NCBI GenBank assembly: GCA_905339295.1
Contig: CAJPFI010000009.1
Span: 62,001-126,000 of the forward strand
Direction of reading: 5' to 3'
Source: Burkholderiales bacterium
Lineage (GTDB): Bacteria > Pseudomonadota > Gammaproteobacteria > Burkholderiales > Casimicrobiaceae
Length of the DNA stretch: 64,000 nt
Part shown: positions 51,966-61,329 of the stretch, piece after piece
Layout: the number at the start of each line of letters is the position of its first letter
Position numbering within the stretch: position 1 is the first letter of the stretch
Translations under genes and position numbers: made by a program
Notes under the pieces: model-generated
What the model was told of the DNA's origin: nothing
Databases searched by the model: none
What the model saw: the letters and a program-made list of their open reading frames with translations, nothing else

Positions 51966-54110
51966 ATGACGGCAACCGGGATCGTGTACCAGCGAGGCAA
52001 CCTTCCGCGAAAGAGGTGGGCGATGGCGCTCGCGGCACTGTTCGCACTCGCGATGGGCGTGCCCGCTGCGCAGGCGCAGGACGAGGACCTGCCCGCGCGC
52101 GTCGGACGGATCGCGGACGTCGGCGGCGACCTCTACCATGCGCCCGAGGACCGCGCGTCCGACTGGACGACGATCGGGCTCAACTATCCTGTTACGACCG
52201 GTGACAATTTGTGGGTGGCCGAAGGCGGTCGCGCCGAGATCGACGTCGGCGCCGGCCAGATCCGGCTCGCCGGCGAGACCAATGTCCACGTTTCGCGCCT
52301 GGACGATCTGAACGTCGCGTTCTTCGTTGCCCAGGGCAGTGCGGTCCTGCGCCTGCGCGTGCTCGACGCCGGCGAGGTCGCGCGCATCGACACGCCGAAC
52401 ACGCAGATCGTCGTGACGCGCCCTGGGCTCTACCGCGTCGACGTCACCGCGGACCGCCAGCGAACGGTGCTCGTCGTGCGCGAGGGCGAGGCGACGCTTC
52501 CGTCGTACGGCGGCATGCAGCAGGTGCTGCCCGGGCAGACCGCGGTCGCCGAGGGGCTCGACGCCGCGCGGGTCGACGTGAGCAACGGGTTCGCGACCGA
52601 CGGGTTCGACACGTGGAGCGCCGACCGCGATCGCCGCTACTCGCGCAGCCGCTCGACCGCCTACGTCTCGCGCCAGATGGTCGGGTACGCGGACCTCGAC
52701 GAGTACGGGCGATGGGAAACCGATCAGACCTATGGAGCGGTGTGGTATCCGACGCTCGTCGACACCGGCTGGGCGCCGTACCGCGACGGCTACTGGACCT
52801 GGGTGGGCGCGTTCGGCTGGACGTGGGTCGACCACGCGCCGTGGGGCTATGCGCCGTTCCACTACGGACGCTGGGTCCACAACCGGGGACGCTGGGGTTG
52901 GTGTCCGGGAACGTACGTGGCGCGCCCGTACTGGGCGCCGGCGATGGTCGGCTGGATCGGCGGGGCGGGATGGGGGCTGTCGCTCTCGTTCGGCGCGCCG
53001 GTGTACGGCTGGGTGCCGCTCGCCTGGGGCGAGCCGTACCGGCCCTCGTGGCGCAACTGCTCGAACCGCTGCTGGACGCACTACAACCGCCCGTACGCCG
53101 CGCGCGTGGACGACCACGTCAGGCGCAACCCGCCGCGCGACTTCGTGAACTATCACAAGCCGGGCGGGATCACCGCGGTGTCCGGCGCGGCGTTCGCTTC
53201 CTCGCGTACGGTTTCGCGCAACATGGTGCCGGTCGATGCACGGCAGGTTTCGGGCGCGCCGGTGCTCGCGACCGCGCCGGTCATCGATCGCGTGCGCGCC
53301 GAGCGCGCCCCGATCGTGAAGCCGGGATCGCGGAACACGCCGGCGCCCGCGTCGGCCTTCGTTCCGTCCGGCCGCGGCGGCTTCGCGACGGTCAAGCCGG
53401 GAGACGGCGCCGGCGGCGCGGCGATCGGGCGATCCGGCCCCTCGCCGTCGACGACGCTGGCGCCGGGTCGCACCGCCGCGCCCGCCTCGCGCACGCCATC
53501 GCCAGGGGCTCCCGTGATGTCGGCGCCGGGCTCCTCGGGTGCCGCCAGTGCGCCGGTACCTCGCGACGCGCGCGGCGCCCCGTCGTCGGCAGGCCAGGGG
53601 ATCGGCGCGCCCGGCGCGTCGTATGGCGCGCCGGGGGCGAAGCCCTCGCCCTCGGGGTCGGCGGCGGGCGGCTTCCCGGCGGCACGTTCGGTGCCGGTGC
53701 CGCGCGACGCGTCGCCGGTCGATCGCGGCGCCCCCCAGCGGTACACCGCGCCTGTGCAGCGGGACTCGATCCAGCCGTATTCGTCGCCGTCGTCGCGCGG
53801 CGCCGCGCCGGCGCAGGCGCCGGTCCAGCGCTACACGCCGCCGCCGCAGGCGCCGGTCCAGCGCTACACGCCGCCGTCCGCCGCACCGTCGTCGGTGGGT
53901 GGAGCCTCGATGGCGGCCCCGCGCGCCGCGCCGCAGCCAGTGGCGCCGCCGCCGCAGGTCGTGGCGCCTCCCGTTCAGCGTGCGGCGCCGCCGCCGCCGT
54001 CGGGCGGCTCCGGCCGGTCGCAGGAACGTGAACGCGGCGGACGGAACGACGACGAGCGCGGCGCCTCGCAGAGCCGCGGCGGAAGCGAGAAGCCGGGCCA
54101 GGGACGCTGA
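51966..54110 (+). CDS. Exported FecR-like/DUF6600 protein with Pro-rich tail
   Basis: 714 residues from ATG 51966, after a strong AGGAGG (51953-51958). Signal peptide ends at about residue 37 (PAAQAQ). Residues about 40-200 are FecR-like (ARVGRIADVGGDLYHAP; GGRAEIDVGAGQIRLAGET). Residues about 235-370 are Trp/Tyr-rich, DUF6600-type: YWTWVGAFGWTWVDHAPWG and PFHYGRWVHNRGRWGWCPG. The remaining ~330 residues are low-complexity Pro/Ala/Ser/Arg, with a 33-bp tandem repeat (53814-53876) encoding QAPVQRYTPPP units. No sigma factor or TonB receptor is adjacent, so it is not an ordinary FecR regulator. It probably sits in the envelope; function unknown. Confidence 0.8.
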   Translation: MTATGIVYQRGNLPRKRWAMALAALFALAMGVPAAQAQDEDLPARVGRIADVGGDLYHAPEDRASDWTTIGLNYPVTTGDNLWVAEGGRAEIDVGAGQIRLAGETNVHVSRLDDLNVAFFVAQGSAVLRLRVLDAGEVARIDTPNTQIVVTRPGLYRVDVTADRQRTVLVVREGEATLPSYGGMQQVLPGQTAVAEGLDAARVDVSNGFATDGFDTWSADRDRRYSRSRSTAYVSRQMVGYADLDEYGRWETDQTYGAVWYPTLVDTGWAPYRDGYWTWVGAFGWTWVDHAPWGYAPFHYGRWVHNRGRWGWCPGTYVARPYWAPAMVGWIGGAGWGLSLSFGAPVYGWVPLAWGEPYRPSWRNCSNRCWTHYNRPYAARVDDHVRRNPPRDFVNYHKPGGITAVSGAAFASSRTVSRNMVPVDARQVSGAPVLATAPVIDRVRAERAPIVKPGSRNTPAPASAFVPSGRGGFATVKPGDGAGGAAIGRSGPSPSTTLAPGRTAAPASRTPSPGAPVMSAPGSSGAASAPVPRDARGAPSSAGQGIGAPGASYGAPGAKPSPSGSAAGGFPAARSVPVPRDASPVDRGAPQRYTAPVQRDSIQPYSSPSSRGAAPAQAPVQRYTPPPQAPVQRYTPPSAAPSSVGGASMAAPRAAPQPVAPPPQVVAPPVQRAAPPPPSGGSGRSQERERGGRNDDERGASQSRGGSEKPGQGR

Positions 54111-54125
54111 CCGGCGTATCCGGAA

Positions 54126-54157
54126 GCGAAAACGCCGGGCACGCCCGGCGTTTTCGC
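54126..54157. terminator. Bidirectional intrinsic terminator
   Basis: Perfect 14-bp stem, GCGAAAACGCCGGG (54126-54139) with CCCGGCGTTTTCGC (54144-54157), four-base loop, T-run on one side and A-run on the other. It lies between convergent stops at 54110 and 54172 and fits both directions. Confidence 0.85.
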
Positions 54158-54171
54158 TGGGCGCGCCGCGC

Positions 54172-54594
54172 TCAGTTCGCGAGCAGAGCCATGCGCCGCC
54201 CGCCGTCGAGCAGCTTCACGCGCTCGCCCTCGTTCGCGGGCGGGCGCTGTCCGTAGGTCAGGTGGCGCACCGTGCCGTCGTCCATGCGAACGGCGACGGC
54301 CCAGTACTTCCTCTTCTTGATGTTCTTCTCGACCTGATGGCCGGCATACGCGCCGGCGCCCGCGCCGACGATCGTCGCGGCGGTATTGCCGCGGCCGCTG
54401 CCGATCTGGTGCCCGAGCACGCCGCCGACGACGCCGCCGGTCACGGCGCCGACGCCGCTCGCCTGGCCCTTTTCCTCGACGTAGCGCACCGACTGGACGA
54501 CGCCGCAGGTGTCGCACGTCGCGGCGTGGAGGGGCGCCGCGAACGCGAGCGCCGCGAGTGCGGCAAGCGTTGCGGGGGTCCGGATCACTCGCAT
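54172..54594 (-). CDS. Glycine-zipper 2TM outer-membrane-type protein
   Basis: 140 residues from ATG 54594 with GGAGGTG upstream. Signal peptide MRVIRTPATLAALAALAFAAPLHA, then CDTCGVVQSVRYVEEKG. The glycine zipper GVGAVTGGVVGGVLGHQIG plus GNTAATIVGAGAGAYAGHQ (about 50-90) is the 2TM motif of SlyB/Rick_17kDa-type proteins. The tail KKRKYWAVAVRMDDGTVRHLTY is a small beta domain. No lipobox cysteine follows directly. Such proteins stabilise the outer membrane under stress; role inferred. Same strand as phaC, 84 bp downstream of it. Confidence 0.85.
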   Translation of the reverse strand: MRVIRTPATLAALAALAFAAPLHAATCDTCGVVQSVRYVEEKGQASGVGAVTGGVVGGVLGHQIGSGRGNTAATIVGAGAGAYAGHQVEKNIKKRKYWAVAVRMDDGTVRHLTYGQRPPANEGERVKLLDGGRRMALLAN

Positions 54595-54677
54595 GGTCGA
54601 CACCTCCGATCGATGCGCCTTCGCGGGGCGAACGGCCAGTCTAACCGGTCCGCCGATCGCCCGCCATCCGCGGCGGA

Positions 54678-56498
54678 TCACCTGCCGTCGGCCCGCGTGC
54701 GCACGTACGTGCCGGGCGCGTCGCCGAGCACCTTGAGGCCGCCCTTGCCCGGGATGCGCGGCGGCACCGCGCGGCCGGTCCGCTCCCCGACCCACGCCTG
54801 CCAGTCGGTCCACCACGAGCCTTCGTTCTGCTTCGCGCCTTCGAGCCACGCGTCGGGCGAGTCCGCGAGCTTCGCATTGGTCCAGTAGCCGTACTTGTTC
54901 GCGGCCGGCGGATTGATCATGCCGGCGATGTGGCCCGAGCCCGACAGCACGAAGCGCGACGGCCCGCCGAGGATCGACGTGCCGGCGTAGGTCGTCTTCC
55001 ACGGCGCGATGTGGTCCTCGATCGCCGAGACGAAGTAGGTCGGCACCCTCGACGCCGACAGGTCGATCGGCACGCCGTCCAGCGTGACGCCGCCCGGCTC
55101 GCGCAGCGCGTTGCGCATGTACAGGTTGCGCAGGTAGAAGCTGTGCATCTTCGCCGGCATGCGCGTCGCGTCGCTGTTCCAGTGCAGCAGGTCGAACGGG
55201 AACGGGTCGCGGCCCATCAGGTAGTTGTTGATCACGAACGACCAGATCAGGTCGTTCGCGCGCAGCATGTTGAACGTCGTGGCCATCTCGCTGCCCTCGA
55301 GGTAGCCGCGCTCCTCCATCTTGCGCTCGAGCGAGGCGACCTGGTCCTCGTCGATGAACACCTCGAGCTCGCCGGCGTGCGTGAAGTCGACGAGCGAGGT
55401 CATGAACGTCGCGCTCGCGATGCGCCGGTCCTTTTTCGCCGCGAGGTAGCCCAGCGTCGCCGCGAGCAGCGTGCCGCCGAGGCAGTAGCCGATCGCGTTG
55501 ACGTCCTTCGCACCGGTCGCCTTCCCGATCGCGTCGAGCGCCGCGAGCGTGCCCTCGGTCAGGTAGTCCTCGAAGTCCTTGCCGGCGAGCTTCTCGTCCG
55601 GGTTGACCCACGAGATCACGAACACCGTATGGCCCTGGCCGACCGCCCAGCGCAGGAACGAGTTCTTCTCGCGCAGGTCGAGGATGTAGAACTTGTTGAT
55701 CCACGGCGGGATCACGAGGAGCGGGCGCTCGTGCACCTTCGCGGTCGTCGGCGCGTACTGGATCAGTTCCAGCAGCGCGTTGCGGAAGACGACCTTGCCA
55801 GGGGTCGTGGCGATGTTGACGCCCAGCTCGAAGGCCTTCGCGTCGGTCATCGAGATGCGAAGCTTGCCGTTGCCGCGCTCGATGTCGTCGAGCAGGTTGT
55901 GGAGCCCCTTGACGAGGTTCTGCCCGCCGCTCGCGATCGTCTCGGCGAACACCTCGGGATTGGTCAGCGCGAAGTTCGACGGCGCGAGCGCGTCGATGTA
56001 CTGGCGCGTGAAGAAGTCGACCTTCTTCTTCGTGTGCTCGTCCAGGCCCTCGACGCTCGCGACGTTCTCGTGCAGCCAGCGGGCGGCGATCAGGTAGCTC
56101 TGCTTGATGTAGTCGAACAGCAGGTGGTCCTGCCAGCTCTCGTGCCTGAAGCGCTTGTCGCCCTTGTGGGGCTCGGCGACCGGCGCGACCGGCGCGCCCC
56201 AGGCGCGCAGCATCGAGTTCTGCCACAGCGCCATGTACTGCTGCCACAGCGAGAACTGCGACTCGGCGATGCGCGTGGGGTTCGCGAGCATGTTCGACGC
56301 GAGCTCCATGAACGCCTTGCCGAGCCCCAGCTCGTCCGAGAACAGGCTCTTGCCTGCGCGGGACTGGCGCGCCGCGAAGTCGCCGAGCAGCTTCGCACTC
56401 TTCTCCGCGGCGGACGCCATCGACTCGGCGAGCGCGATCGGATCGAACGCGTGGGCGTCGGCCGGGGTGTCCGGGGCGGAGGCTGCGGGGGTCGACAT
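54678..56498 (-). CDS. phaC: Class I polyhydroxyalkanoate synthase
   Basis: Polymerises 3-hydroxyacyl-CoA into PHA granules. 606 residues. The lipase-like box is AIGYCLGGTLLA with nucleophile Cys339; the catalytic His lies in GSGHIAGMINPPAANKYG and the Asp in YFVSAIEDHIAPWKTTY. The N-terminal ~200 residues (FSLWQQYMALWQNSMLRAWG; DKRFRHESWQDHLLFDYIKQ) are class I type, working without PhaE or PhaR. phaA and phaB are not next to it; a thiolase gene lies at 60099. The gene is followed by the glycine-zipper gene and preceded by the MBL-fold gene on the same strand. Confidence 0.95.
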   Translation of the reverse strand: MSTPAASAPDTPADAHAFDPIALAESMASAAEKSAKLLGDFAARQSRAGKSLFSDELGLGKAFMELASNMLANPTRIAESQFSLWQQYMALWQNSMLRAWGAPVAPVAEPHKGDKRFRHESWQDHLLFDYIKQSYLIAARWLHENVASVEGLDEHTKKKVDFFTRQYIDALAPSNFALTNPEVFAETIASGGQNLVKGLHNLLDDIERGNGKLRISMTDAKAFELGVNIATTPGKVVFRNALLELIQYAPTTAKVHERPLLVIPPWINKFYILDLREKNSFLRWAVGQGHTVFVISWVNPDEKLAGKDFEDYLTEGTLAALDAIGKATGAKDVNAIGYCLGGTLLAATLGYLAAKKDRRIASATFMTSLVDFTHAGELEVFIDEDQVASLERKMEERGYLEGSEMATTFNMLRANDLIWSFVINNYLMGRDPFPFDLLHWNSDATRMPAKMHSFYLRNLYMRNALREPGGVTLDGVPIDLSASRVPTYFVSAIEDHIAPWKTTYAGTSILGGPSRFVLSGSGHIAGMINPPAANKYGYWTNAKLADSPDAWLEGAKQNEGSWWTDWQAWVGERTGRAVPPRIPGKGGLKVLGDAPGTYVRTRADGR

Positions 56499-56543
56499 GG
56501 CGTGGTTCCCGGCGGTTTCGAAGGGGCGAGGGGGCGCAGGCCG

Positions 56544-57587
56544 TCAGGCGGAGAAGCGGATCGTGCCGACGGCGGCGCTGCGCGCGGCGCGACCCGCGCG
56601 CCACAGGTGGTTCAGGTGCGCGATCGCCTCGCCGATCGCGAAGAATCGCTGCTGCAGGTCGAGCGGTCGACGGAACAGCACCGGGACGAGCTCGCCGGCC
56701 GACATCGGGCGCCGCGCTTCAGCGAGCGCCTCCTCGAGCTCGGACAGCCGCGCCTGGTGATGCGCGCGCAACTCGGCGACGCGCGCCGCGATGCCGCGGA
56801 ACGGCAGGCCGTGCGAGGGCAGCACGAGCGTGTCCTCCGGCAGCCGCTCGAACGTCGCGAGCGACAGGAGGAAGCGGCCCAGCGGATCGCCTTCCGGCTC
56901 CGCCGGCCACACGGCCACGTTGGTGCTGATCCTCGGCAGCAGCATGTCGCCGGAGATCAGCACGCGCGCGGCGCGCGAGGCGAGCGACGCGTGCTCAGGC
57001 GAGTGCCCGAAGCCCGGGATCACCGTCCAGTCGCTGCCGCCGAGCGCCAGCATGTCGCCGGCGATCATCCGCGCCAACTCGCGCGGCACCTCGGGAACGC
57101 CGCGCGCGTACGCGTTGCCGCGTTCGGCGAGCGCGGCGACGTGGTCGCGGTCGAGCCCGTGCCGGGCGAACAGCTCGCAGCTGTCCGCGAGCGCGTGCGT
57201 CGCGCGCTGGTCGCGGATCGCGTGCGCGGTCAGGAACTCGGCCAGCGTCATGTGCACGGGCACCTCGAAGCGCCGCGCGAGCCATGCGGCGTTGCCGAGG
57301 TGATCCGGGTGGTAGTGCGTCGCGACGACGCGCGCGAGCGGCGCGCCGCCCATCGTCGTGGCGAAGTGCTCGGCCCAGATCGCGCGCGTCGTGTCGTTGC
57401 CGTAGCCGCTGTCGACCGCGGTGTGGCGGCCGTCCGGCTCGCGCACGAGCCAGAGGTTGATGTGGTCGAGTGCGAACGGCAGCGGCATCCGGATCCACAG
57501 GAGTCCGGGCGCGATCTCGAGCGCGCGGCCCGGCGCCGGGGGCGTGTCGAACGGGTATTGCAGCAGGCTGGGGGAAGGGGCGTTCAC
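56544..57587 (-). CDS. Metallo-beta-lactamase-fold hydrolase
   Basis: 347 residues from GTG 57587. The metal-binding motif is ATHYHPDHLGN (HxHxDH), with further ligands in GFGHSPEHASL, LISGDMLLP and LVLPSHGLPFRG. A long C-terminal helical part (ARVAELRAHHQARLSELEEALAEA) is like that of the human LACTB2 / glyoxalase II-like group. Substrate unknown; hydrolysis of an acyl-thioester would suit the neighbours phaC and the acyl-CoA genes, but that is a guess. It is divergent from the MerR regulator. Confidence 0.85.
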   Translation of the reverse strand: MNAPSPSLLQYPFDTPPAPGRALEIAPGLLWIRMPLPFALDHINLWLVREPDGRHTAVDSGYGNDTTRAIWAEHFATTMGGAPLARVVATHYHPDHLGNAAWLARRFEVPVHMTLAEFLTAHAIRDQRATHALADSCELFARHGLDRDHVAALAERGNAYARGVPEVPRELARMIAGDMLALGGSDWTVIPGFGHSPEHASLASRAARVLISGDMLLPRISTNVAVWPAEPEGDPLGRFLLSLATFERLPEDTLVLPSHGLPFRGIAARVAELRAHHQARLSELEEALAEARRPMSAGELVPVLFRRPLDLQQRFFAIGEAIAHLNHLWRAGRAARSAAVGTIRFSA

Positions 57588-57780
57588 TGGGATGGCGGCG
57601 AGGCTACGGCGGGCGGACGCGGCCGGTCGGGCCGCTCGACCTCCCACCGGCGCCGCCCCGATGGGCGGCACGTTTGTGCGGCGCAGCAAAATCCTGCCAT
57701 CATCGGCGATCCTGCCGGGAGCGTCAACCCTGTATGGTATCTTGGCTTGCCCCCTCGCCGGCGTCGCGGGGGGCCATCCG

Positions 57781-58272
57781 ATGACCGGACCCCGCCGCAA
57801 ACCGCCCGCCACGGCCCATGCGCCGGCCCGCGAGGCGAACTTCACGATCTCCGAACTCGCCGCCGAATTCGCCCTCACGACCCGCGCCATCCGCTTCTAC
57901 GAGGACGAGGGTCTGCTCGCGCCCCGGCGCGCCGGCCAGTCGCGCATCTACGGCGAGCGCGAGCGGACCCGCATCAAGCTGATCCTGCGCGGGAAGCGGC
58001 TGGGGCTCGCGCTGGCCGAGATCCGCGAAATCCTCGACCTCTACGACTCGCGCGAGGGCGACCGGCGCCAGCTCGCCCGCTTCCTCGAGGCGCTCGACCA
58101 CCGCCGGCGCCAGCTCGAGATCCAGCGCGGCGACATCGACGCGCTTCTCGACGAGATCGGGGCGATCGAGCGCGACTGCCGGCGACGTCTCAAGGAGGCG
58201 GCGGTGCGCGGCGCGACGCCGCGCCCGCGGCCCGCGGCCAGGGCGGGCGAAGGCGGCGGCGCGCCGGGCTAG
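57781..58272 (+). CDS. liuR: MerR-family regulator, LiuR type
   Basis: 163 residues from ATG 57781. N-terminal winged helix: FTISELAAEFALTTRAIRFYEDEGLLAPRRAGQSRIYGE, followed by a dimerising coiled coil (RFLEALDHRRRQLEIQRGDI). LiuR proteins of beta- and gammaproteobacteria repress branched-chain amino acid degradation genes. Here the assignment rests on the adjacent isovaleryl-CoA dehydrogenase-type gene and on a palindrome of LiuR type right after its stop. The same palindrome is not seen upstream of the regulator itself. The sensor ligand is unknown. Confidence 0.82.
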   Translation: MTGPRRKPPATAHAPAREANFTISELAAEFALTTRAIRFYEDEGLLAPRRAGQSRIYGERERTRIKLILRGKRLGLALAEIREILDLYDSREGDRRQLARFLEALDHRRRQLEIQRGDIDALLDEIGAIERDCRRRLKEAAVRGATPRPRPAARAGEGGGAPG

Positions 58273-58301
58273 TTGACGTTTACGTAAACGTAATCGAAAA
58301 T
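58273..58301 (+). promoter_or_regulatory. Predicted LiuR-controlled promoter
   Basis: A perfect 16-nt palindrome, ACGTTTACGTAAACGT (58276-58291), within a slightly longer match. TTGACG (58273-58278) is a -35 and GAAAAT (58296-58301), 17 nt on, a -10, so the palindrome fills the spacer, the classic place for a MerR-family site. It matches the LiuR consensus as I recall it. It begins right after the liuR stop and would drive 58370 onward. Confidence 0.72.
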
Positions 58302-58369
58302 CGGCGACGTTCCCTTCGCGCCGGCGCCCGGCGGGGCGCGTGCCGCGCCGGCGCCCTCCGACCGACCCG

Positions 58370-58825
58370 ATGACGACCGCGACCTACAGCTACGGAACCC
58401 CCGAGAGCGCCCGCCGCGTCCGCGAGAGCTTCGCGCGGCAGGGCGCCATGGCGACGATCGGCGCCACCCTGGACGCGGTCGAGCCCGGCCACTGCGCGAT
58501 CTCGATCGTGCCGCGCCCGGAGCTGTCGCAGCAGCATGGCTACGTGCACGCCGGCATCGTGTCGGCGATCGTCGACACCGCGGGCGGCTACGCGGGACTC
58601 TCGCTGTTCCCGGCGGGCGCGTCGGTGCTGACCGTCGAGTTCAAGCTCAACCTGCTCGCGCCCGCCGCGGGCGAGCGCCTCGTCGCCGAGGGATTCGTCG
58701 TGAAGGCGGGCCGCACGCTTTGCGTCACGCGCGGCGAGGTGCACGCGGAGCGCGGCGGCGAACGCGCGCTCGTGGCCCTGATGCAGCAGACGCTGATGGT
58801 GATGCACGGCAAGGACGACGCGTGA
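58370..58825 (+). CDS. PaaI-family thioesterase (hotdog fold)
   Basis: 151 residues from ATG 58370. Hotdog core with [20 protein letters not shown]; the invariant Gly-Gly and the Asp are the acyl-thioesterase signature. [15 protein letters not shown] and [13 protein letters not shown] complete it. It may hydrolyse accumulated acyl-CoAs, freeing CoA during branched-chain breakdown; substrate is not known. First gene behind the predicted LiuR-controlled promoter, 73 bp before the dehydrogenase. Confidence 0.85.
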   Translation: MTTATYSYGTPESARRVRESFARQGAMATIGATLDAVEPGHCAISIVPRPELSQQHGYVHAGIVSAIVDTAGGYAGLSLFPAGASVLTVEFKLNLLAPAAGERLVAEGFVVKAGRTLCVTRGEVHAERGGERALVALMQQTLMVMHGKDDA

Positions 58826-58898
58826 GCGCCGAGCGCCGGCGCGCGGCGGGAACGGGGGAGGCTCCCCTGCCGCGGACGCGCGTCCCGGGAGATCGACC

Positions 58899-60074
58899 AT
58901 GACCACCGTTCCGACGATCGACTTCCACCACGGCGAGACGATCGACATGCTGCGCGACACGGTGCGGCAGTTCGCCGACGCCGAGATCGCGCCGCGCGCC
59001 GCGGCGATCGACCGCGACAACGCGTTCCCGGCCGACCTGTGGCGCAGAATGGGCGACCTGGGCCTCCTCGGCGTCACCGTTGAGGAGGAGTACGGAGGCA
59101 CCGCGATGGGTTACCTCGCGCACGTGATCGCGATGGAGGAGATCTCGCGCGCGTCGGCCTCCGTGGGACTGTCGTACGGGGCGCACTCGAACCTGTGCGT
59201 CAACCAGATCCGGCGCAACGGCAGCGAGGCGCAGAAGCGCCGCTACCTGCCGAAGCTCGTGTCGGGCGAGCACGTCGGCGCGCTCGCGATGAGCGAGCCC
59301 GGCGCGGGCTCCGACGTCGTGTCGATGCGCACGCGCGCGACGAAGCGCGGCGGGCGCTGGGTGCTGAACGGCAGCAAGATGTGGATCACGAACGGCCCGG
59401 ACGCGGACACGCTCGTCGTCTACGCGAAGAGCGATCCGGAGGCCGGCGCGCGCGGCATCACGGCGTTCCTGATCGAGAAGGGGATGGCCGGCTTCTCGAC
59501 CGCACAGAAGCTCGACAAGCTCGGCATGCGCGGCAGCAACACCTGCGAGCTCGTGTTCCGGGACTGCGAGGTGCCCGAGGAGAATCTGCTCGGGCAGGAG
59601 GGCAGCGGCGTCAACATCCTGATGAGCGGGCTCGACTACGAGCGCGCGGTGCTCGCGGGCGGCCCGCTCGGCATCATGCAGGCCTGCATGGACGTCGTCG
59701 TGCCGTACGTGCACGAGCGGCAGCAGTTCGGCCAGCCCATCGGCGAGTTCCAGCTGATGCAGGGGAAGCTCGCCGACATGTACACGACGATGCAGGCATC
59801 GCGCGCCTACGTCTACGCGGTCGCGCAGGCGCTCGACCGCGGCCACGGCGGCACGGCGGCGCGCAAGGACGCGGCCGGCGCGATCCTCTACGCCGCCGAG
59901 AAGGCGACATGGATGGCCGGCGAGGCGATCCAGTGCCTCGGCGGCAACGGCTACATCAACGAGTATCCGGCCGGGCGCCTGTGGCGCGATGCGAAGCTCT
60001 ACGAGATCGGCGCCGGGACCTCCGAGATCCGCAGGATGCTGATCGGGCGCGAGCTGTTCAACGAGACGAAGTAG
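58899..60074 (+). CDS. liuA: Isovaleryl-CoA dehydrogenase
   Basis: FAD enzyme oxidising isovaleryl-CoA to 3-methylcrotonyl-CoA in leucine degradation. 391 residues. The catalytic Glu is at position 248 in [19 protein letters not shown], the placement of isovaleryl-CoA dehydrogenases, where short-chain acyl-CoA dehydrogenases use a C-terminal Glu. FAD and acyl sites: [61 protein letters not shown] precedes the ATG. Third gene in the LiuR cluster. The methylcrotonyl-CoA carboxylase genes that usually follow are not within the window. Confidence 0.93.
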   Translation: MTTVPTIDFHHGETIDMLRDTVRQFADAEIAPRAAAIDRDNAFPADLWRRMGDLGLLGVTVEEEYGGTAMGYLAHVIAMEEISRASASVGLSYGAHSNLCVNQIRRNGSEAQKRRYLPKLVSGEHVGALAMSEPGAGSDVVSMRTRATKRGGRWVLNGSKMWITNGPDADTLVVYAKSDPEAGARGITAFLIEKGMAGFSTAQKLDKLGMRGSNTCELVFRDCEVPEENLLGQEGSGVNILMSGLDYERAVLAGGPLGIMQACMDVVVPYVHERQQFGQPIGEFQLMQGKLADMYTTMQASRAYVYAVAQALDRGHGGTAARKDAAGAILYAAEKATWMAGEAIQCLGGNGYINEYPAGRLWRDAKLYEIGAGTSEIRRMLIGRELFNETK

Positions 60075-60098
60075 CCGCTTACATGCAGGAGCGCTGCG

Positions 60099-61283
60099 AT
60101 GTTGAATGACCCGATTGTGATCGTCGGCGCCGCCAGGACGCCGATGGGCGGCTTCCAGGGCGACTTCGCTCCGCTCGCCGCGAGCGAGCTGGGCGCGGTC
60201 GCGATCCGCGCGGCGGTCGAGCGCGCGGGCCTCGCGCCCGCCGACGTGGACAAGGTGATCATGGGCTGCGTGCTGCCGGCGGGCCAGGGGCAGGCGCCGG
60301 CGCGCCAGGCGGCGCTGAAGGCCGGGCTGCCGACATCGGTTCCGTGCACGACCGTCAACAAGATGTGCGGCTCGGCGATGGAAGCCGCGATCCTCGCCCA
60401 CGACATGCTCGCGACCGGGTCGCACGACGTGATCGTCGCCGGCGGCATGGAGTCGATGAGCAACGCGCCGTACCTGCTGCCCAAGGCGCGCGCGGGCTAC
60501 CGGATGGGCCACCAGACCGTCTTCGACCACATGTTCCTGGACGGCCTCGAGGACGCCTACGACAAGGGGCGCCTGATGGGAACCTACGCCGAGGACTGCG
60601 CGGCGAAGTTCGCGTTCTCGCGCGAGGAGCAGGACCGGTTCGCGCTGGCGTCGCTGTCGCGCGCGCTGGCGGCGAACAGCGACGGCACGTTCGCCTGGGA
60701 GATCGCGCCGGTGACGGTGTCCGGCCGCAAGGGCGAGATCGTGATCGACAGGGACGAGCAGCCGGCGAAGGCGATGCCCGACAAGATCCCGCAGCTCAAG
60801 CCCGCGTTCCGCAAGGACGGCACCGTGACCGCGGCGAACTCGAGCTCGATCTCGGACGGCGCGGCGGCGCTCGTGCTGATGCGCCGTTCGACCGCCGAGA
60901 AGCGCGGGCTCGCGCCTCTCGCCGTGATCGTCGCGCACGCCGTGCACGCCGCCGCGCCGGGTGACTTCCCGACCGCGCCGGTCGGCGCGATCGCGAAGGT
61001 GCACGCGAAGTCGGGATGGACCGCGAAGGACGTCGACCTCTACGAGGTGAACGAGGCCTTCGCGGTCGTGACGATGGCGGCGATGCGCGAGCACGGGATC
61101 GAGCACGAGCGCATGAACGTCCACGGCGGTGCGTGCGCGCTCGGCCATCCGATCGGCGCGTCGGGCGCGCGGATCGTCGTCACGCTGCTCGGCGCGTTGC
61201 GCAAGCACGGCAAGCGGCGCGGCGTCGCGTCGCTGTGCATCGGCGGCGGCGAGGCGACGGCGCTCGCGATCGAGATCGCCTGA
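60099..61283 (+). CDS. Acetyl-CoA C-acetyltransferase (thiolase)
   Basis: 394 residues. Catalytic Cys90 in VNKMCGSAMEA, the His in NEAFAVVTM, and the second Cys/His pair in NVHGGACALGHPIGASGARI. CAGGAG before the ATG. It can release acetyl-CoA from acetoacetyl-CoA at the end of leucine breakdown, or condense two acetyl-CoAs toward PHA as PhaA does. The window also holds phaC, so both directions are plausible; sequence alone cannot decide between atoB/phaA labels. Confidence 0.9.
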   Translation: MLNDPIVIVGAARTPMGGFQGDFAPLAASELGAVAIRAAVERAGLAPADVDKVIMGCVLPAGQGQAPARQAALKAGLPTSVPCTTVNKMCGSAMEAAILAHDMLATGSHDVIVAGGMESMSNAPYLLPKARAGYRMGHQTVFDHMFLDGLEDAYDKGRLMGTYAEDCAAKFAFSREEQDRFALASLSRALAANSDGTFAWEIAPVTVSGRKGEIVIDRDEQPAKAMPDKIPQLKPAFRKDGTVTAANSSSISDGAAALVLMRRSTAEKRGLAPLAVIVAHAVHAAAPGDFPTAPVGAIAKVHAKSGWTAKDVDLYEVNEAFAVVTMAAMREHGIEHERMNVHGGACALGHPIGASGARIVVTLLGALRKHGKRRGVASLCIGGGEATALAIEIA

Positions 61284-61329
61284 CGCGGCGCCCGGCGCGC
61301 CGGCGGAACCGTCGTTCGAGGAGGCAACG

